Below are positions 36,730-44,910 of a stretch of DNA of 44,985 bases, in pieces. The stretch covers positions 1 to 44,985 of the forward strand of contig CAKSTO010000013.1 in assembly GCA_934501115.1 (NCBI GenBank), read 5' to 3'. The first letter of the stretch is position 1; the number at the start of each line of letters is the position of its first letter. The notes beneath the pieces are model-generated. The model searched no databases. It was not told the DNA's origin and saw only the letters and a list, made by a program, of their open reading frames with translations. Origin of the DNA: an uncultured Faecalibacterium sp. Its GTDB lineage: Bacteria > Bacillota > Clostridia > Oscillospirales > Ruminococcaceae. A program made the translations under genes and the position numbers.

Positions 36730-37488
36730 TTACGACAAAGTATATCTTGCGTACTCTGCCAGCTTTTCAAAGCCAAGCCGGGTATAAAATTGCACCCGCT
36801 CCGGGCTGCAGAGGAATACCGGATGCTGCCCCTCTGCAGCAAGCTCATTTGCCATCTGCACGATGAGACGCCCGCCGATGCCCTTGCCCCGCAGCGATTC
36901 CGCAGTCTGCCCGCAGGCCATGTACGCCTGCCCATTTTCAAGGGCGTAGACCCCCACCGTGCAGACTGTTTTGTTCCCCTTTTCCAGCGCCCAGACGCGA
37001 GCTTTTCCCCGGGTGCGCTTGGTGCACAGCTCCGAATAAAGATCCTCCTGCCTTGCCGTGTCTGCAGGGTAAAGCTCCCGCGCCACCGTCAGAGCCGAAG
37101 GCTCCCGGTCAAGGGTCAGCTCTCCCCAGAGGGCTTCGTCCACAGCAGGCAGCGGCAGTACCCTGCCGGGTGCAAGGCCGAACACAGTCAGCCTTTCGCC
37201 CTTGTGCCAGCCTGCGGGCGGCGGACATCCGGCTTCATCCAGAATGATGCTTTCGCACCCGCAGAAGGCCAGAAAGCCGGCCAGTTCCTCGGGATTCGCG
37301 CTTCCGGCGGCCCATGCAGTGCTGCCGCTGAGTTCCAGCGCCAGCGTGGGCCCGGCGTAGAACCGCCACGGCTGGCTTTTGCCGAAGAGAGCAAGATCCA
37401 GCGGAAGCACTGCCCCCAGCACCCACCGACCCCGGCAGGCATTGGCAAAGCGGGCACGCCGCCGCTTTGTATCGACCTGTGCGATCAC
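36730..37488 (-). CDS. GNAT family N-acetyltransferase
   Basis: A 252-residue protein whose C-terminal half is a GNAT acetyltransferase: NKTVCTVGVYALENGQAYMA (beta strands) and TAESLRGKGIGGRLIVQMAN with the R/Q-x-x-G-x-G/A acetyl-CoA loop, ending FYTRLGFEKL. The N-terminal half (about 120 residues, WVLGAVLPLDLALFGK onward) shows no motif I can name and may be a second degenerate GNAT fold. The GTG start overlaps the murD stop codon (GTGA), so the two are translationally coupled. The substrate is unknown. Hairpins follow the stop codon. Confidence 0.85.
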   Translation of the reverse strand: MIAQVDTKRRRARFANACRGRWVLGAVLPLDLALFGKSQPWRFYAGPTLALELSGSTAWAAGSANPEELAGFLAFCGCESIILDEAGCPPPAGWHKGERLTVFGLAPGRVLPLPAVDEALWGELTLDREPSALTVARELYPADTARQEDLYSELCTKRTRGKARVWALEKGNKTVCTVGVYALENGQAYMACGQTAESLRGKGIGGRLIVQMANELAAEGQHPVFLCSPERVQFYTRLGFEKLAEYARYTLS

Positions 37489-38888
37489 TTCAGCTCGTTG
37501 ACGATCTTCTTGAACTCGCGGCCGCGCACCTCAAAGTTGGGATACAGGTCAAAGGAGGCGCTGGCCGGGGACAGGATGATGATGTCGCCGGGCTTTGCGC
37601 AGGCACGTGCCAGCTCCACCGCATGCTGCATGTTGTCCGCGTGCTGGATGGGCAGCTCTGCTTCATTGAAGCCCGGATCCTCGCGCACCGCCTTCTCGAT
37701 GCGGGGGCCGGTGGCACCCATCAGCACAAGGTTCTTCACGTGAGCCACCACTTCGGGGGCGAGGGGCTCATAGGGGATATGCTTGTCGTAGCCGCCTGCG
37801 ATGAGGATGACCTTCTGGCCAAAGCTGCGCAGACCTGCGATGGTGCGGGTGGGGCTGGTGCCGATGGAATCGTTGTAATACAGCACCCCGTCCAAAGTGC
37901 GCACCGGCTCAATGCGATGCTCCACGCCGGTAAAGGTGCTGCCCACCTTCCGGATGGCTTCCACAGGCACCTCACCCCAAACGGCAGCAGCTGCTGCCAG
38001 CAGGTTTTCAATGTTGTGCAGCCCGCGCAGCTTCACATCCTTCTGCGCAAGGAACGGGGTCACAACGCCGTCCTCTGCCATGCAGAGCATGTTGTCCTCC
38101 TTACGCAGGAAAGCGCCGTTGTCGGTGTCATGCAGGCGGGTGAACCACACCTGTTTGCCCTTGCAGTCCTTCTGCATGGAGCGGCTGATCTCGTTCTCAT
38201 ATCCCAGCACCGCGCGGCAGGGCTGCTTCTGGTACAGCAGGATGTTGCGCTTGGCATCGATGTACTCCTGCATATCCTTGTGGTGATCCAGATGATTCGG
38301 CGTGACATTGGTCACAACGGCAATGTCGGGGCTGGAGTGCATACTGATGAGCTGGAAGCTGGAAAGCTCCACCACCGCCACATCCTCAGGCGCCACCTCG
38401 GGCAGCATGGGCAGCAGTGCTGCGCCGATGTTGCCGCCCAGATGCACCTTACGGCCTGCGGCTTCGTAAAATTTGGAGATCAGGGTGGTGGTGGTGGTCT
38501 TGCCGTCAGAGCCGGTCACAGCCACGATCTCGCAGGGGCAGAAGTCGAAGAAGAGCTCCACCTCGCTGGTCACCATAGTGCCTGCAGCCATGGCATCCTG
38601 CAAAGGCTTCTCAAAGTAACCCACGAAGCCCGGGGTGCGCATAATGATGTCCTGACCCTTGAAGCCGTCCAGATAGTTCTCGCCCAGACTCAGGTCGATG
38701 CCCAGTTCCCGGATGGTAGCGGCATAGTCGCCAAAGTCCTCCACACTCTTTTTCTGGTCGCACAGAGTGACATGAGCACCCAGCTCCACGAATTCCTTGA
38801 TCAGGGTCTTGTGGCTGACGCCCGCACCGATGAAAGCCACCTTTTTGCCCTTGATAAGCTCGGCGAGCTTCTGCTGATCTTTCTGCAT
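37485..38888 (-). CDS. murD: UDP-N-acetylmuramoylalanine--D-glutamate ligase
   Basis: Cytoplasmic peptidoglycan precursor enzyme that adds D-glutamate to UDP-MurNAc-L-Ala using ATP. 467 residues. The Mur ligase ATP loop is GSDGKTTTT, followed by the conserved NHLDHHKDM region, EHRIE, YNDSIGTSPT and the C-terminal PASASFDLYPNFEVRG. The N-terminal UDP-binding domain begins VAFIGAGVSHKTLI. A GAGGAGG ribosome binding site precedes the ATG. It lies outside any visible dcw cluster and is followed by an overlapping acetyltransferase gene. The promoter is at 38965-38993, divergent from the solute-binding protein gene. Confidence 0.96.
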   Translation of the reverse strand: MQKDQQKLAELIKGKKVAFIGAGVSHKTLIKEFVELGAHVTLCDQKKSVEDFGDYAATIRELGIDLSLGENYLDGFKGQDIIMRTPGFVGYFEKPLQDAMAAGTMVTSEVELFFDFCPCEIVAVTGSDGKTTTTTLISKFYEAAGRKVHLGGNIGAALLPMLPEVAPEDVAVVELSSFQLISMHSSPDIAVVTNVTPNHLDHHKDMQEYIDAKRNILLYQKQPCRAVLGYENEISRSMQKDCKGKQVWFTRLHDTDNGAFLRKEDNMLCMAEDGVVTPFLAQKDVKLRGLHNIENLLAAAAAVWGEVPVEAIRKVGSTFTGVEHRIEPVRTLDGVLYYNDSIGTSPTRTIAGLRSFGQKVILIAGGYDKHIPYEPLAPEVVAHVKNLVLMGATGPRIEKAVREDPGFNEAELPIQHADNMQHAVELARACAKPGDIIILSPASASFDLYPNFEVRGREFKKIVNELK

Positions 38889-38964
38889 AAAAACAGTTCC
38901 TCCTCAATATGAAATAGGATATGTAATGCGCCCTGCATCGGGTGCAAAGTTGTTTCGCTGTACC

Positions 38965-38993
38965 ATTATAGTCCATTTGTCTGCAATTGGCAA
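38965..38993 (-). promoter_or_regulatory. murD promoter
   Basis: On the minus strand TTGCCA (complement of 38988-38993), a 17-bp spacer and a consensus TATAAT (complement of 38965-38970), 76 bp upstream of the ATG. Confidence 0.8.
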
Positions 38994-39045
38994 CGGAAAA
39001 TGCCCTCTTTGCCCCAAAAATGGCGGCAAATTCACAATTCTGCAA

Positions 39046-39074
39046 TTGTATTTTGCAGTCGTTTCTGCTACACT
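39046..39074 (+). promoter_or_regulatory. promoter of the solute-binding protein gene
   Basis: TTGTAT (39046-39051), a 17-bp spacer and TACACT (39069-39074), about 65 bp upstream of the TTG start and divergent from the murD promoter. Confidence 0.6.
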
Positions 39075-39141
39075 TGTCGAAGCAGAGCTTTTTTGTGTCC
39101 ACAGCTCTGCCCCATCAAGCCCATAGAATGAGGTCATATTT

Positions 39142-40713
39142 TTGAAGCATATTCTACGTTATACCGCGGCAGTCCTTGCTGTTGCGTTTTTCTTTGTTCT
39201 CACCGGCTGCAGCTCCGGTTCCAGTGCGCCCAGCTTCACGTGGTTCGTCGATACCATCCCTGCGAATCTCGACCCGCAGGTGGCTTCTGCAGCATCGGAT
39301 GTCATTGCCTGCGAAAATCTCTACAGCGGCCTTGTGCGCAAAAACGCCGATGGTGAGATCGTGCCGGGTCTTGCCGAAAGCTGGGTCGTCTCTTCCGACG
39401 GCCTGACCTATACGTTTCAGATCAAGGACGGCCTGACCTACTCCTCCATCAAAGGTGCTTCCACCGACTACGCCATCACCGCCGAGGACTTTGTGTTTGC
39501 GTTCCGGCGCATTTTTCAGGCGCAGACGGGTTCTCCCTATGCGGTAGAGTTTTCTGCCATTGAAAACAGCGCCGCTGTGCTGGACGGCACAGCGGCTCCC
39601 AGTACGCTGGGGGTCTCGGCTTCCGGCACGCTGACACTGGTGTTCCATCTCAATGCCCCGGACGATAATTTTCTTTCCAAGCTGACTTTGCCCGGTGCCA
39701 TGCCCTGCGACGAGACGTTTTTCAACAGCACGAGGGGCACCTACGGCCTGACCGCAAAGACCACCCTGTCCAGCGGCAGCTTCTATCTGTACAACTGGAC
39801 GGCCAGCGGTCTGTTCCTGCGGCGGGACGTTTCTGCACCGCAGATCGGCAGTCTGCGTCTGGTGCAGAACACCAGCGGTTCTGACAAGAGTGCCGCCCAG
39901 CTCATCGCGGATCAAAAATGCTCTGCGGCGCTGGATGACACCGGCGAGACCACCACCCTGCAATCCGTTTCCTACTCCGACACGACCTGGGCACTGCTCT
40001 TCAACAGCACCGAAGGCTCTGTGCTTGCCAGTCAGGAGCTGCGGCAGGCGCTGGCCGGCATCGCCCGGGAAAACGCCGATGTCCCCGCGTCCGGTCTGTA
40101 CACTGCTGCGGACGGCCTTGTGCCCGGCGGTCTGACCGTAGACGGCATTGATTACCGGACTTCTGCCGGGGATCCGATGCCCGCCATCTCCGACCCCCGT
40201 GCCCTTTACCTGTCTGCACGACAGGGCATGGCCAACTCAGACTTTTCCGGCGTGACCGTACTGCTGCCCAAGGAAGCCGGCCTCACCGAGCTGGCCGAGC
40301 AGATCAACAGTGCGTGGCAGAAAGACTGCTCTCTCTTCTTTTCCATCGAAGAGGTGCTGCAGGAGGAGTTTGATCAGCGCATCGCCAGCGGAGATTACAC
40401 CATTGCGCTCGCTCCCATTCAGGCCGAGGGCGGCAGCGTCTACCAGATGCTTTCCCGGTTCTGTGCCGAGGGCGGCGGGCTGACGGGTTATGACGACCCG
40501 CTTTATGCCCAGCTGCTGGATGAGAGCACCCGGCAGACAGGCCGCTCCCGCTGCGGCCTGCTGAGCCAGTGTGAACGGCATCTGCTGGAAAGCGGCACGG
40601 TTGTTCCCCTGCTGAACCAGCAGAAACGCCTGCTGATCGCAGACGGCGTTACCGGGCTGGTATTCGACCCCTTTATCCCGGTGCTGGATCTGACCTATGC
40701 CGCGAAAAACTGA
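39142..40713 (+). CDS. peptide-type ABC transporter solute-binding lipoprotein (SBP family 5), orphan
   Basis: An extracytoplasmic lipoprotein of 523 residues. The N-terminus is a lipoprotein signal peptide with a hydrophobic core and the lipobox LTGC (C23). The mature part has the family 5 solute-binding protein layout: NLDPQVASAASDVIACENLYSGLV, GLAESWVVSSDGLTYTFQIKDGLTYS, the FAFRRIF region and C-terminal lobes. Such proteins bind peptides, nickel or murein fragments. The start is TTG, with GAGG 8 nt upstream and no better ATG. No permease or ATPase gene is adjacent, so it must borrow a transporter encoded elsewhere or act otherwise. A terminator follows directly. Confidence 0.9.
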   Translation: MKHILRYTAAVLAVAFFFVLTGCSSGSSAPSFTWFVDTIPANLDPQVASAASDVIACENLYSGLVRKNADGEIVPGLAESWVVSSDGLTYTFQIKDGLTYSSIKGASTDYAITAEDFVFAFRRIFQAQTGSPYAVEFSAIENSAAVLDGTAAPSTLGVSASGTLTLVFHLNAPDDNFLSKLTLPGAMPCDETFFNSTRGTYGLTAKTTLSSGSFYLYNWTASGLFLRRDVSAPQIGSLRLVQNTSGSDKSAAQLIADQKCSAALDDTGETTTLQSVSYSDTTWALLFNSTEGSVLASQELRQALAGIARENADVPASGLYTAADGLVPGGLTVDGIDYRTSAGDPMPAISDPRALYLSARQGMANSDFSGVTVLLPKEAGLTELAEQINSAWQKDCSLFFSIEEVLQEEFDQRIASGDYTIALAPIQAEGGSVYQMLSRFCAEGGGLTGYDDPLYAQLLDESTRQTGRSRCGLLSQCERHLLESGTVVPLLNQQKRLLIADGVTGLVFDPFIPVLDLTYAAKN

Positions 40714-40726
40714 CCGAATATAACGC

Positions 40727-40766
40727 AAAGGGCGGTGCGCCAAACGGTGCACCGCCCTTTTTCTTC
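40727..40766 (+). terminator. terminator of the solute-binding protein gene
   Basis: A perfect 12-bp stem (40727-40738 with 40749-40760) followed by TTCTTC after the T-rich end of the arm. It also abuts the 3' end of the MATE remnant on the other strand. Confidence 0.88.
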
Positions 40767-40768
40767 GG

Positions 40769-40843
40769 CTGCTGCAGAAGGTTGCCAAGGATCAGGGGCA
40801 GGGCAAAAAGCAGAATGCCCTTTGTGATCGAACCTTGTGTCAT
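40769..40843 (-). pseudogene. remnant of a MATE-family efflux transporter gene (first 25 codons)
   Basis: On the minus strand an ATG at 40843 begins MTQGSITKGILLFALPLILG followed by NLLQQ. This is the characteristic N-terminus of MATE (NorM/DinF-like) multidrug efflux proteins, which normally continue LYNTVD and run to about 450 residues. Here similarity ends at codon 25, immediately before the terminator of the neighbouring gene. The remnant starts 31 bp after the araC stop codon, so an araC-MATE operon was probably cut by a deletion whose other end brought in the solute-binding protein region. The assignment rests on a short but distinctive segment. Confidence 0.6.
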
Positions 40844-40873
40844 ACTTTGCTGTATCGTTTTCCGATTCTCCCT

Positions 40874-41815
40874 TTATGCTTCTGTATCAAACCGACGACG
40901 GTACTCTTTTGGGGTGCAGTGCTTGATCTCCCGGAAGGTTTTTATGAAGTAGCTCCCGTCGGAAAAGCCGCATTCTATGCCGGTCTCCCCTGTCCGCAGG
41001 CTGGTGGAGCGCAGCAGCTCAGCGGCCTTTTCCACCCGGAACTGCTTGACATACTGGATCGGTGTGATGCCCAGCAGCTGCCGGAAAGAGCGCAGGCATG
41101 CACTTTCGCTCAGTGCCACACAGGCAGCGATCCGTTCCACCGTCAGTTCCTCCGCGTAATGCTCCTCCACAAAGCGGAGCATCTGTTTCATCCGTTCAGC
41201 CGCGATCTGCTCCTGCTGCGAGACCTTCGTCTGCCCGCCTGCACACTGCATGCTCAAGAGCCGCAGCGCAGCCGAAAGATGATACCGTGCCAGGTTCTCA
41301 TAATCCTTCCGCTCCTGTGCCACATCGCACCACGCATCCCGCAGGTCGGCAAGTACCTGCTGCTGCCACGGCGCTGTGCCGTCCAGCAGAAAATACGCCG
41401 GTGCACCGGACTGCAGCAGCGGGCAGATGAGTTTTTGCCAGAAAATCGTGTCCATACCACCCACGAGCCGGGGATGGAACACCCCTGACCGAAGCAGGGT
41501 CTCCTCTTTTTCGGCCTGTTCTACCGCGTGGAGGACGCCCGAATTGATGAACACGCCCTGCCCGGTCTGCAGAAGCAGGCGCATTTTGTTCACGTCCACC
41601 GTCAGTGTACCTTTTTCTGCAAGGATAAACTCAAACTCTTCGTGCCAGTGCCAGGCGACCGAGTAGCTTTTCAGGTCTTCGGCGTAGCATGCTATGGGGA
41701 ACAGTGCACTGCCATGCTGCACCTGCTCCCGTCCTTGTGCGTCGGCCACAATGTCCGGCGCGCACAAAAAGCCCCCGGCTTCAGCTGCCGATGCACAGCT
41801 GGTGTGAAACGCCAT
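40874..41815 (-). CDS. AraC family transcriptional regulator
   Basis: A 313-residue regulator with an N-terminal cupin-like sensor domain (SVAWHWHEEFEFILAEKG, VFINSGVLHAVE) and a C-terminal double helix-turn-helix of about 100 residues (ELTVERIAACVALSESACLR, then GETGIECGFSDGSYFIKTFR and TPKEYRRRF). The ATG at 41815 follows AAAGGAACAGGGAGG. It is divergent from the MFS transporter gene with 139 bp between, and is followed by the MATE remnant. Its natural targets may have been both efflux genes. The ligand is unknown. No clear -35/-10 pair was found for it. Confidence 0.92.
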   Translation of the reverse strand: MAFHTSCASAAEAGGFLCAPDIVADAQGREQVQHGSALFPIACYAEDLKSYSVAWHWHEEFEFILAEKGTLTVDVNKMRLLLQTGQGVFINSGVLHAVEQAEKEETLLRSGVFHPRLVGGMDTIFWQKLICPLLQSGAPAYFLLDGTAPWQQQVLADLRDAWCDVAQERKDYENLARYHLSAALRLLSMQCAGGQTKVSQQEQIAAERMKQMLRFVEEHYAEELTVERIAACVALSESACLRSFRQLLGITPIQYVKQFRVEKAAELLRSTSLRTGETGIECGFSDGSYFIKTFREIKHCTPKEYRRRFDTEA

Positions 41816-41954
41816 CCTCCCTGTTCCTTTCTGCAAAAAGCTGGTTTTGTTGTATAAATTCAGTCTTTTTATTCTACCATCCGTCTTTGTTTCGTGGTAT
41901 TATTTTATCAGGATCCAGACACAGTATAACACCTGCTTTGGAGGAAAACAACCC

Positions 41955-43118
41955 ATGCTCCTGCTTTTGCTGCCTATCATCTATATCGCCTTCATCAGCC
42001 TCGGCCTGCCGGACTCTCTGCTTGGGTCGGCATGGCCATCCATGTATCCCCTGCTGGGGGTGCCGGTGTCCTATGCAGGCATCCTCTCCATGATCATTTC
42101 CCTCGGCACCATTGTTTCCAGCCTGAACAGCGACCGGCTCACCCGTGCGCTGGGCACCGGAAGGGTGACCGCCATCAGTGTGGGCATGACCGCAGCCGCC
42201 CTGTTCGGCTTTTCGGCATCCGGCCGGTTCTGGATGCTCTGCCTGTGGGCGATTCCCTACGGTCTGGGTGCAGGCAGCATCGATGCCGCCCTGAACAACT
42301 ATGTCGCCCTGCATTACAAAAGCTGTCACATGAGCTGGCTGCACTGTATGTGGGGCATCGGAACCATGGTCGGCCCCATGGTCATGGGCAGGGCACTGGC
42401 AGGCGGCGGGTCGTGGACGACCGGCTACCGGTACATTGCCCTGTTTCAGCTCCTGCTCACCGCTGTGCTGCTGCTCAGCCTGCCGCTGTGGCAGAAACGC
42501 ACCGCAGAAACTGCAGAAAGCAGCTCCGCGCCGCAGGCATTGAGCCTCCGGCAGGTGTTCTGCCTGCCGGGTGCAAAAGAGGTCATGCTCTGTTTCTTCT
42601 GCTATTGCGCTCTGGAGACCACCGCAGGTCTTTGGGCAAGCAGTTATCTGACCCTGACAAAGGGCGTAGCTGCCGAAACCGCCGCCAGCTTTGCCAGCCT
42701 GTTCTATCTCGGCATCACCGCCGGGCGGGCAGCCTGCGGCTTCCTGACCCTGAAATTCAACGATACGCAGATGATCCGCATGGGTCAGTGCATTCTGGCC
42801 GCAGGCGTGCTGGCCCTGCTGCTGCCCGGGCCGCAGGTGCTTGCCCTGTGCGGTCTTGTTCTGGTGGGGCTGGGCTGTGCGCCCATCTATCCCAGCATCA
42901 TCCACTCCACGCCGGAGCACTTCGGTGCAGATAGATCGCAGGCGGTCATTGGCATCCAGATGGCCAGCGCCTACGTGGGCAATCTGGTCATGCCGCCGCT
43001 GTTCGGGCTGCTGGCAAGCAATATCACTCCGGCACTGTTCCCATTTTATCTGCTGGCACTGCTGGTGTTCATGGTGTTCATGCACGAACAGCTGGTGCGC
43101 AAAACAAGCCGCAGCTGA
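41955..43118 (+). CDS. major facilitator superfamily transporter
   Basis: A 387-residue membrane protein with about twelve hydrophobic segments and a central polar loop (QKRTAETAESSSAPQALSLRQ). The N-terminal half contains SLGLPDSLLGSAWP and GAGSIDAALNNYVALHY, resembling the fucose permease-like branch of the MFS. The substrate cannot be read from the sequence. The ATG at 41955 is preceded by GGAGG; the longer open frame to 41847 runs through promoter sequence with TATAAC at 41927-41932 and no good -35, which fits activation by the divergent AraC protein. A terminator follows the stop codon. Confidence 0.9.
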   Translation: MLLLLLPIIYIAFISLGLPDSLLGSAWPSMYPLLGVPVSYAGILSMIISLGTIVSSLNSDRLTRALGTGRVTAISVGMTAAALFGFSASGRFWMLCLWAIPYGLGAGSIDAALNNYVALHYKSCHMSWLHCMWGIGTMVGPMVMGRALAGGGSWTTGYRYIALFQLLLTAVLLLSLPLWQKRTAETAESSSAPQALSLRQVFCLPGAKEVMLCFFCYCALETTAGLWASSYLTLTKGVAAETAASFASLFYLGITAGRAACGFLTLKFNDTQMIRMGQCILAAGVLALLLPGPQVLALCGLVLVGLGCAPIYPSIIHSTPEHFGADRSQAVIGIQMASAYVGNLVMPPLFGLLASNITPALFPFYLLALLVFMVFMHEQLVRKTSRS

Positions 43119-43142
43119 TTCTGCCATTCTCCCATTTCATAT

Positions 43143-43190
43143 ACAGCAAAAGGCTCCCTGTCCGGTCTCGGGCGGGGAGCCTGCTGTTTT
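43143..43190 (+). terminator. bidirectional terminator between the MFS and PH-domain genes
   Basis: A 14-bp stem with two G-U pairs on the plus strand (43151-43164 with 43169-43182), GTCT loop, extended by ACAGC/GCTGT after a small bulge and followed by TTTT. On the minus strand the stem is followed by TTTTGCTG, so it can serve the convergent gene as well. Confidence 0.85.
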
Positions 43191-43202
43191 AAGAGGAGTT
43201 AT

Positions 43203-43580
43203 TTACAGGATGCACCGGCTGATGGCATTGGCCACCGCAAACAGTTCCTGCTGGCCGATAAAGCCGAATTTTGCCTCGTGTTCGTCTGCAAAGCAAACCG
43301 TCAGCTGAGACGCCTGCATCGGGTCACCGAACCCGGCAGTCTGGATCCCAAAGTGGAGCATCTTGCGGTAAGGCAGCACAAAGATCTGCTGCCGGGTGCC
43401 GGTGACGCCCTGCATATCCACCATCATGATACGGTGGGTGGTAAAGATCACCTGATCGCGCACGGTCTTATACGCTCCCACCACGCTCTCTCCTTCCAGC
43501 AGCAGTGCGCGGGCATTTTTGCAGATCTGTTTTTCCTGAATACGGATAAGGTTCTCCATCGGTTTATCGCGAAATTCCAT
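43203..43580 (-). CDS. bacterial PH-domain protein
   Basis: A 125-residue soluble protein of the bacterial pleckstrin homology (bPH_1-like) family: ALLLEGESVVGAYKTVRDQVIFTTHRIMMVD, QQIFVLPYRKMLHFGIQTAG and a final helix FAVANAISRCI. The TTHR segment and the strand order are typical. Its function is unknown. The ATG at 43580 follows AAAGGGGAAC; the longer frame to 43655 overlaps the promoter. It has its own promoter at 43620-43648, divergent from the nucleoid-associated protein gene. Confidence 0.8.
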   Translation of the reverse strand: MEFRDKPMENLIRIQEKQICKNARALLLEGESVVGAYKTVRDQVIFTTHRIMMVDMQGVTGTRQQIFVLPYRKMLHFGIQTAGFGDPMQASQLTVCFADEHEAKFGFIGQQELFAVANAISRCIL

Positions 43581-43619
43581 GGTTTTTGTTCCCCTTTCCT
43601 GCGTTTGCATCATGACCCT

Positions 43620-43648
43620 ATTGTAGCATCCCGCCGCTCTGTTTACAA
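43620..43648 (-). promoter_or_regulatory. promoter of the PH-domain gene
   Basis: On the minus strand TTGTAA (complement of 43643-43648), a 17-bp spacer and TACAAT (complement of 43620-43625), 40 bp upstream of the ATG. Confidence 0.75.
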
Positions 43649-43677
43649 GATGCACTCTCGCCTTTTGTGCCGGACTG

Positions 43678-43686
43678 TGCTATACT
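43678..43686 (+). promoter_or_regulatory. extended -10 promoter of the nucleoid-associated protein gene
   Basis: TGCTATACT, an extended -10 with TGn, about 42 bp upstream of the ATG at 43728. No good -35 is present at the right distance. Confidence 0.5.
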
Positions 43687-43727
43687 TTGTCCTGACGATA
43701 TTTTGCACGAAGCGAGGTTTTTCACCC

Positions 43728-44717
43728 ATGGAGATCATCATTCATCAGGCCATCCTGCATGTTCTGGATACCACTCTGGACGCTCCCATCCTCAGCGGCG
43801 GCGTCATGGAGCTGACCGCCGAAAAGGCCGCCTACCTTCAATATCATATTGAAAAGCTGTTTGCCAGCGACGAGATCCGCCAGTGCCGGCCTCTGTCGGA
43901 CTCCGCGTTCCGCAACGAACTGGAGCAGAACAAGGATTTTGTGGATCTGTCCTGCCGCATCGCCGGGGTGCTGTTTGATTATATGCACGCCCATGTCACC
44001 ATCCCCGGCGCCGACCTTGCCGTGGTGGATTTTACCAGAGATGGTGAGCCGTGGCTTGGCATCCTGAAGCTCAACTATAAAAACGGCTACACCCATTTTA
44101 CTGAAAACGTAGAGGGTGCCCCGGTCAATTCCATCATCCAGCAGCGCGCCTGCCTGCCCAGCCAGAGCGGCAAGGTTGAGGAGGGTGCGCTCGTCAGCCT
44201 CACCGATTACTCCATGAAGCTGCTGGAAAAGAAATATGACATTGACGGCCGCAAGGAGTTTTACCTGTCCACGGTGGTGTTTCAGTATACCACCGCCCAG
44301 CCGGAAAAGAAGAAACTGCAGGCGATTCAGGAAGCCGCTGTTCAGGCCGTGCAGGAAAATTACGCGGATCAGCCCCATGTGGAAGCACAGGTCGCCATGA
44401 TGATCGCCAGTCAGGCTGCGGACAACGACAATCAGGTGTCGGTGCAGCAGGTGCGTCAGCAGTTGGAAGAGGAATACCCCCTCGCCGCCGTGCCCTTTGA
44501 CGATTACGTGGAAAAGAGCGATATCATCGAGCACGCAGAGCAGCCGGTAACGGTGACGCCCGCCCGCATCCGCCGTATGGAGAGCCGCAGCATCCATACA
44601 GCCAACGGCATCGAAGTGAAGATCCCCACCGAACTGCTGAACTCGGACAACGAGGTGGAGTTCCTGCACAGCGACGACGGCAGCATTTCGCTGCTCATCA
44701 AGAACGTGATCCTGTAA
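43728..44717 (+). CDS. nucleoid-associated protein (NdpA/YejK-like)
   Basis: A 329-residue protein of the 37-kDa nucleoid-associated (NA37) family. The N-terminus MEIIIHQAILHVLDTTLDAPILSGG, the segment KDFVDLSCRIAGVLFDYM, GILKLNYKNGYTHFTEN and the C-terminal SRSIHTANGIEVKIPTELLN all fit the Firmicute branch. Family members bind DNA and condense the nucleoid; no enzymatic motif is seen. A long reading frame opens 150 codons earlier on the same strand, but that part is the antisense of the PH-domain gene; the ATG at 43728 with GCGAGG upstream is the true start. A strong terminator follows. Confidence 0.9.
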   Translation: MEIIIHQAILHVLDTTLDAPILSGGVMELTAEKAAYLQYHIEKLFASDEIRQCRPLSDSAFRNELEQNKDFVDLSCRIAGVLFDYMHAHVTIPGADLAVVDFTRDGEPWLGILKLNYKNGYTHFTENVEGAPVNSIIQQRACLPSQSGKVEEGALVSLTDYSMKLLEKKYDIDGRKEFYLSTVVFQYTTAQPEKKKLQAIQEAAVQAVQENYADQPHVEAQVAMMIASQAADNDNQVSVQQVRQQLEEEYPLAAVPFDDYVEKSDIIEHAEQPVTVTPARIRRMESRSIHTANGIEVKIPTELLNSDNEVEFLHSDDGSISLLIKNVIL

Positions 44718-44790
44718 GAAACGATTTAAAATTGTCTCCACACACAGGGTGCGCTCCGACAACATCAGCGGAATCATTATTTTTATATTT

Positions 44791-44831
44791 GCAAAGCCGG
44801 AAAATCTGCGGATTTTCCGGCTTTGCTTTTT
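44791..44831 (+). terminator. terminator of the nucleoid-associated protein gene
   Basis: A perfect 16-bp stem (44791-44806 with 44811-44826), TGCG loop and five T. It lies 73 bp after the stop codon. Confidence 0.93.
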
Positions 44832-44862
44832 CACAGGAAGGAGATGCAATGGGAAACAACAG

Positions 44863-44904
44863 CAAAAAAGCCATCATCTTTGCATTGCTGCATTGATGAT
44901 GGCT
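44863..44904 (-). terminator. terminator of the tRNA-Gly gene
   Basis: A perfect 10-bp stem (44869-44878 with 44895-44904) followed on the minus strand by TTTTTTG. It starts 6 bp beyond the encoded CCA end of the tRNA. Confidence 0.85.
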
Positions 44905-44910
44905 TCGTAT

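Noticed and set aside
43278..43727. An N-terminal extension of the nucleoid-associated protein
   Set aside because: The extra 150 codons lie antisense to the PH-domain gene and have no similarity to the family; the ATG at 43728 gives the expected N-terminus.
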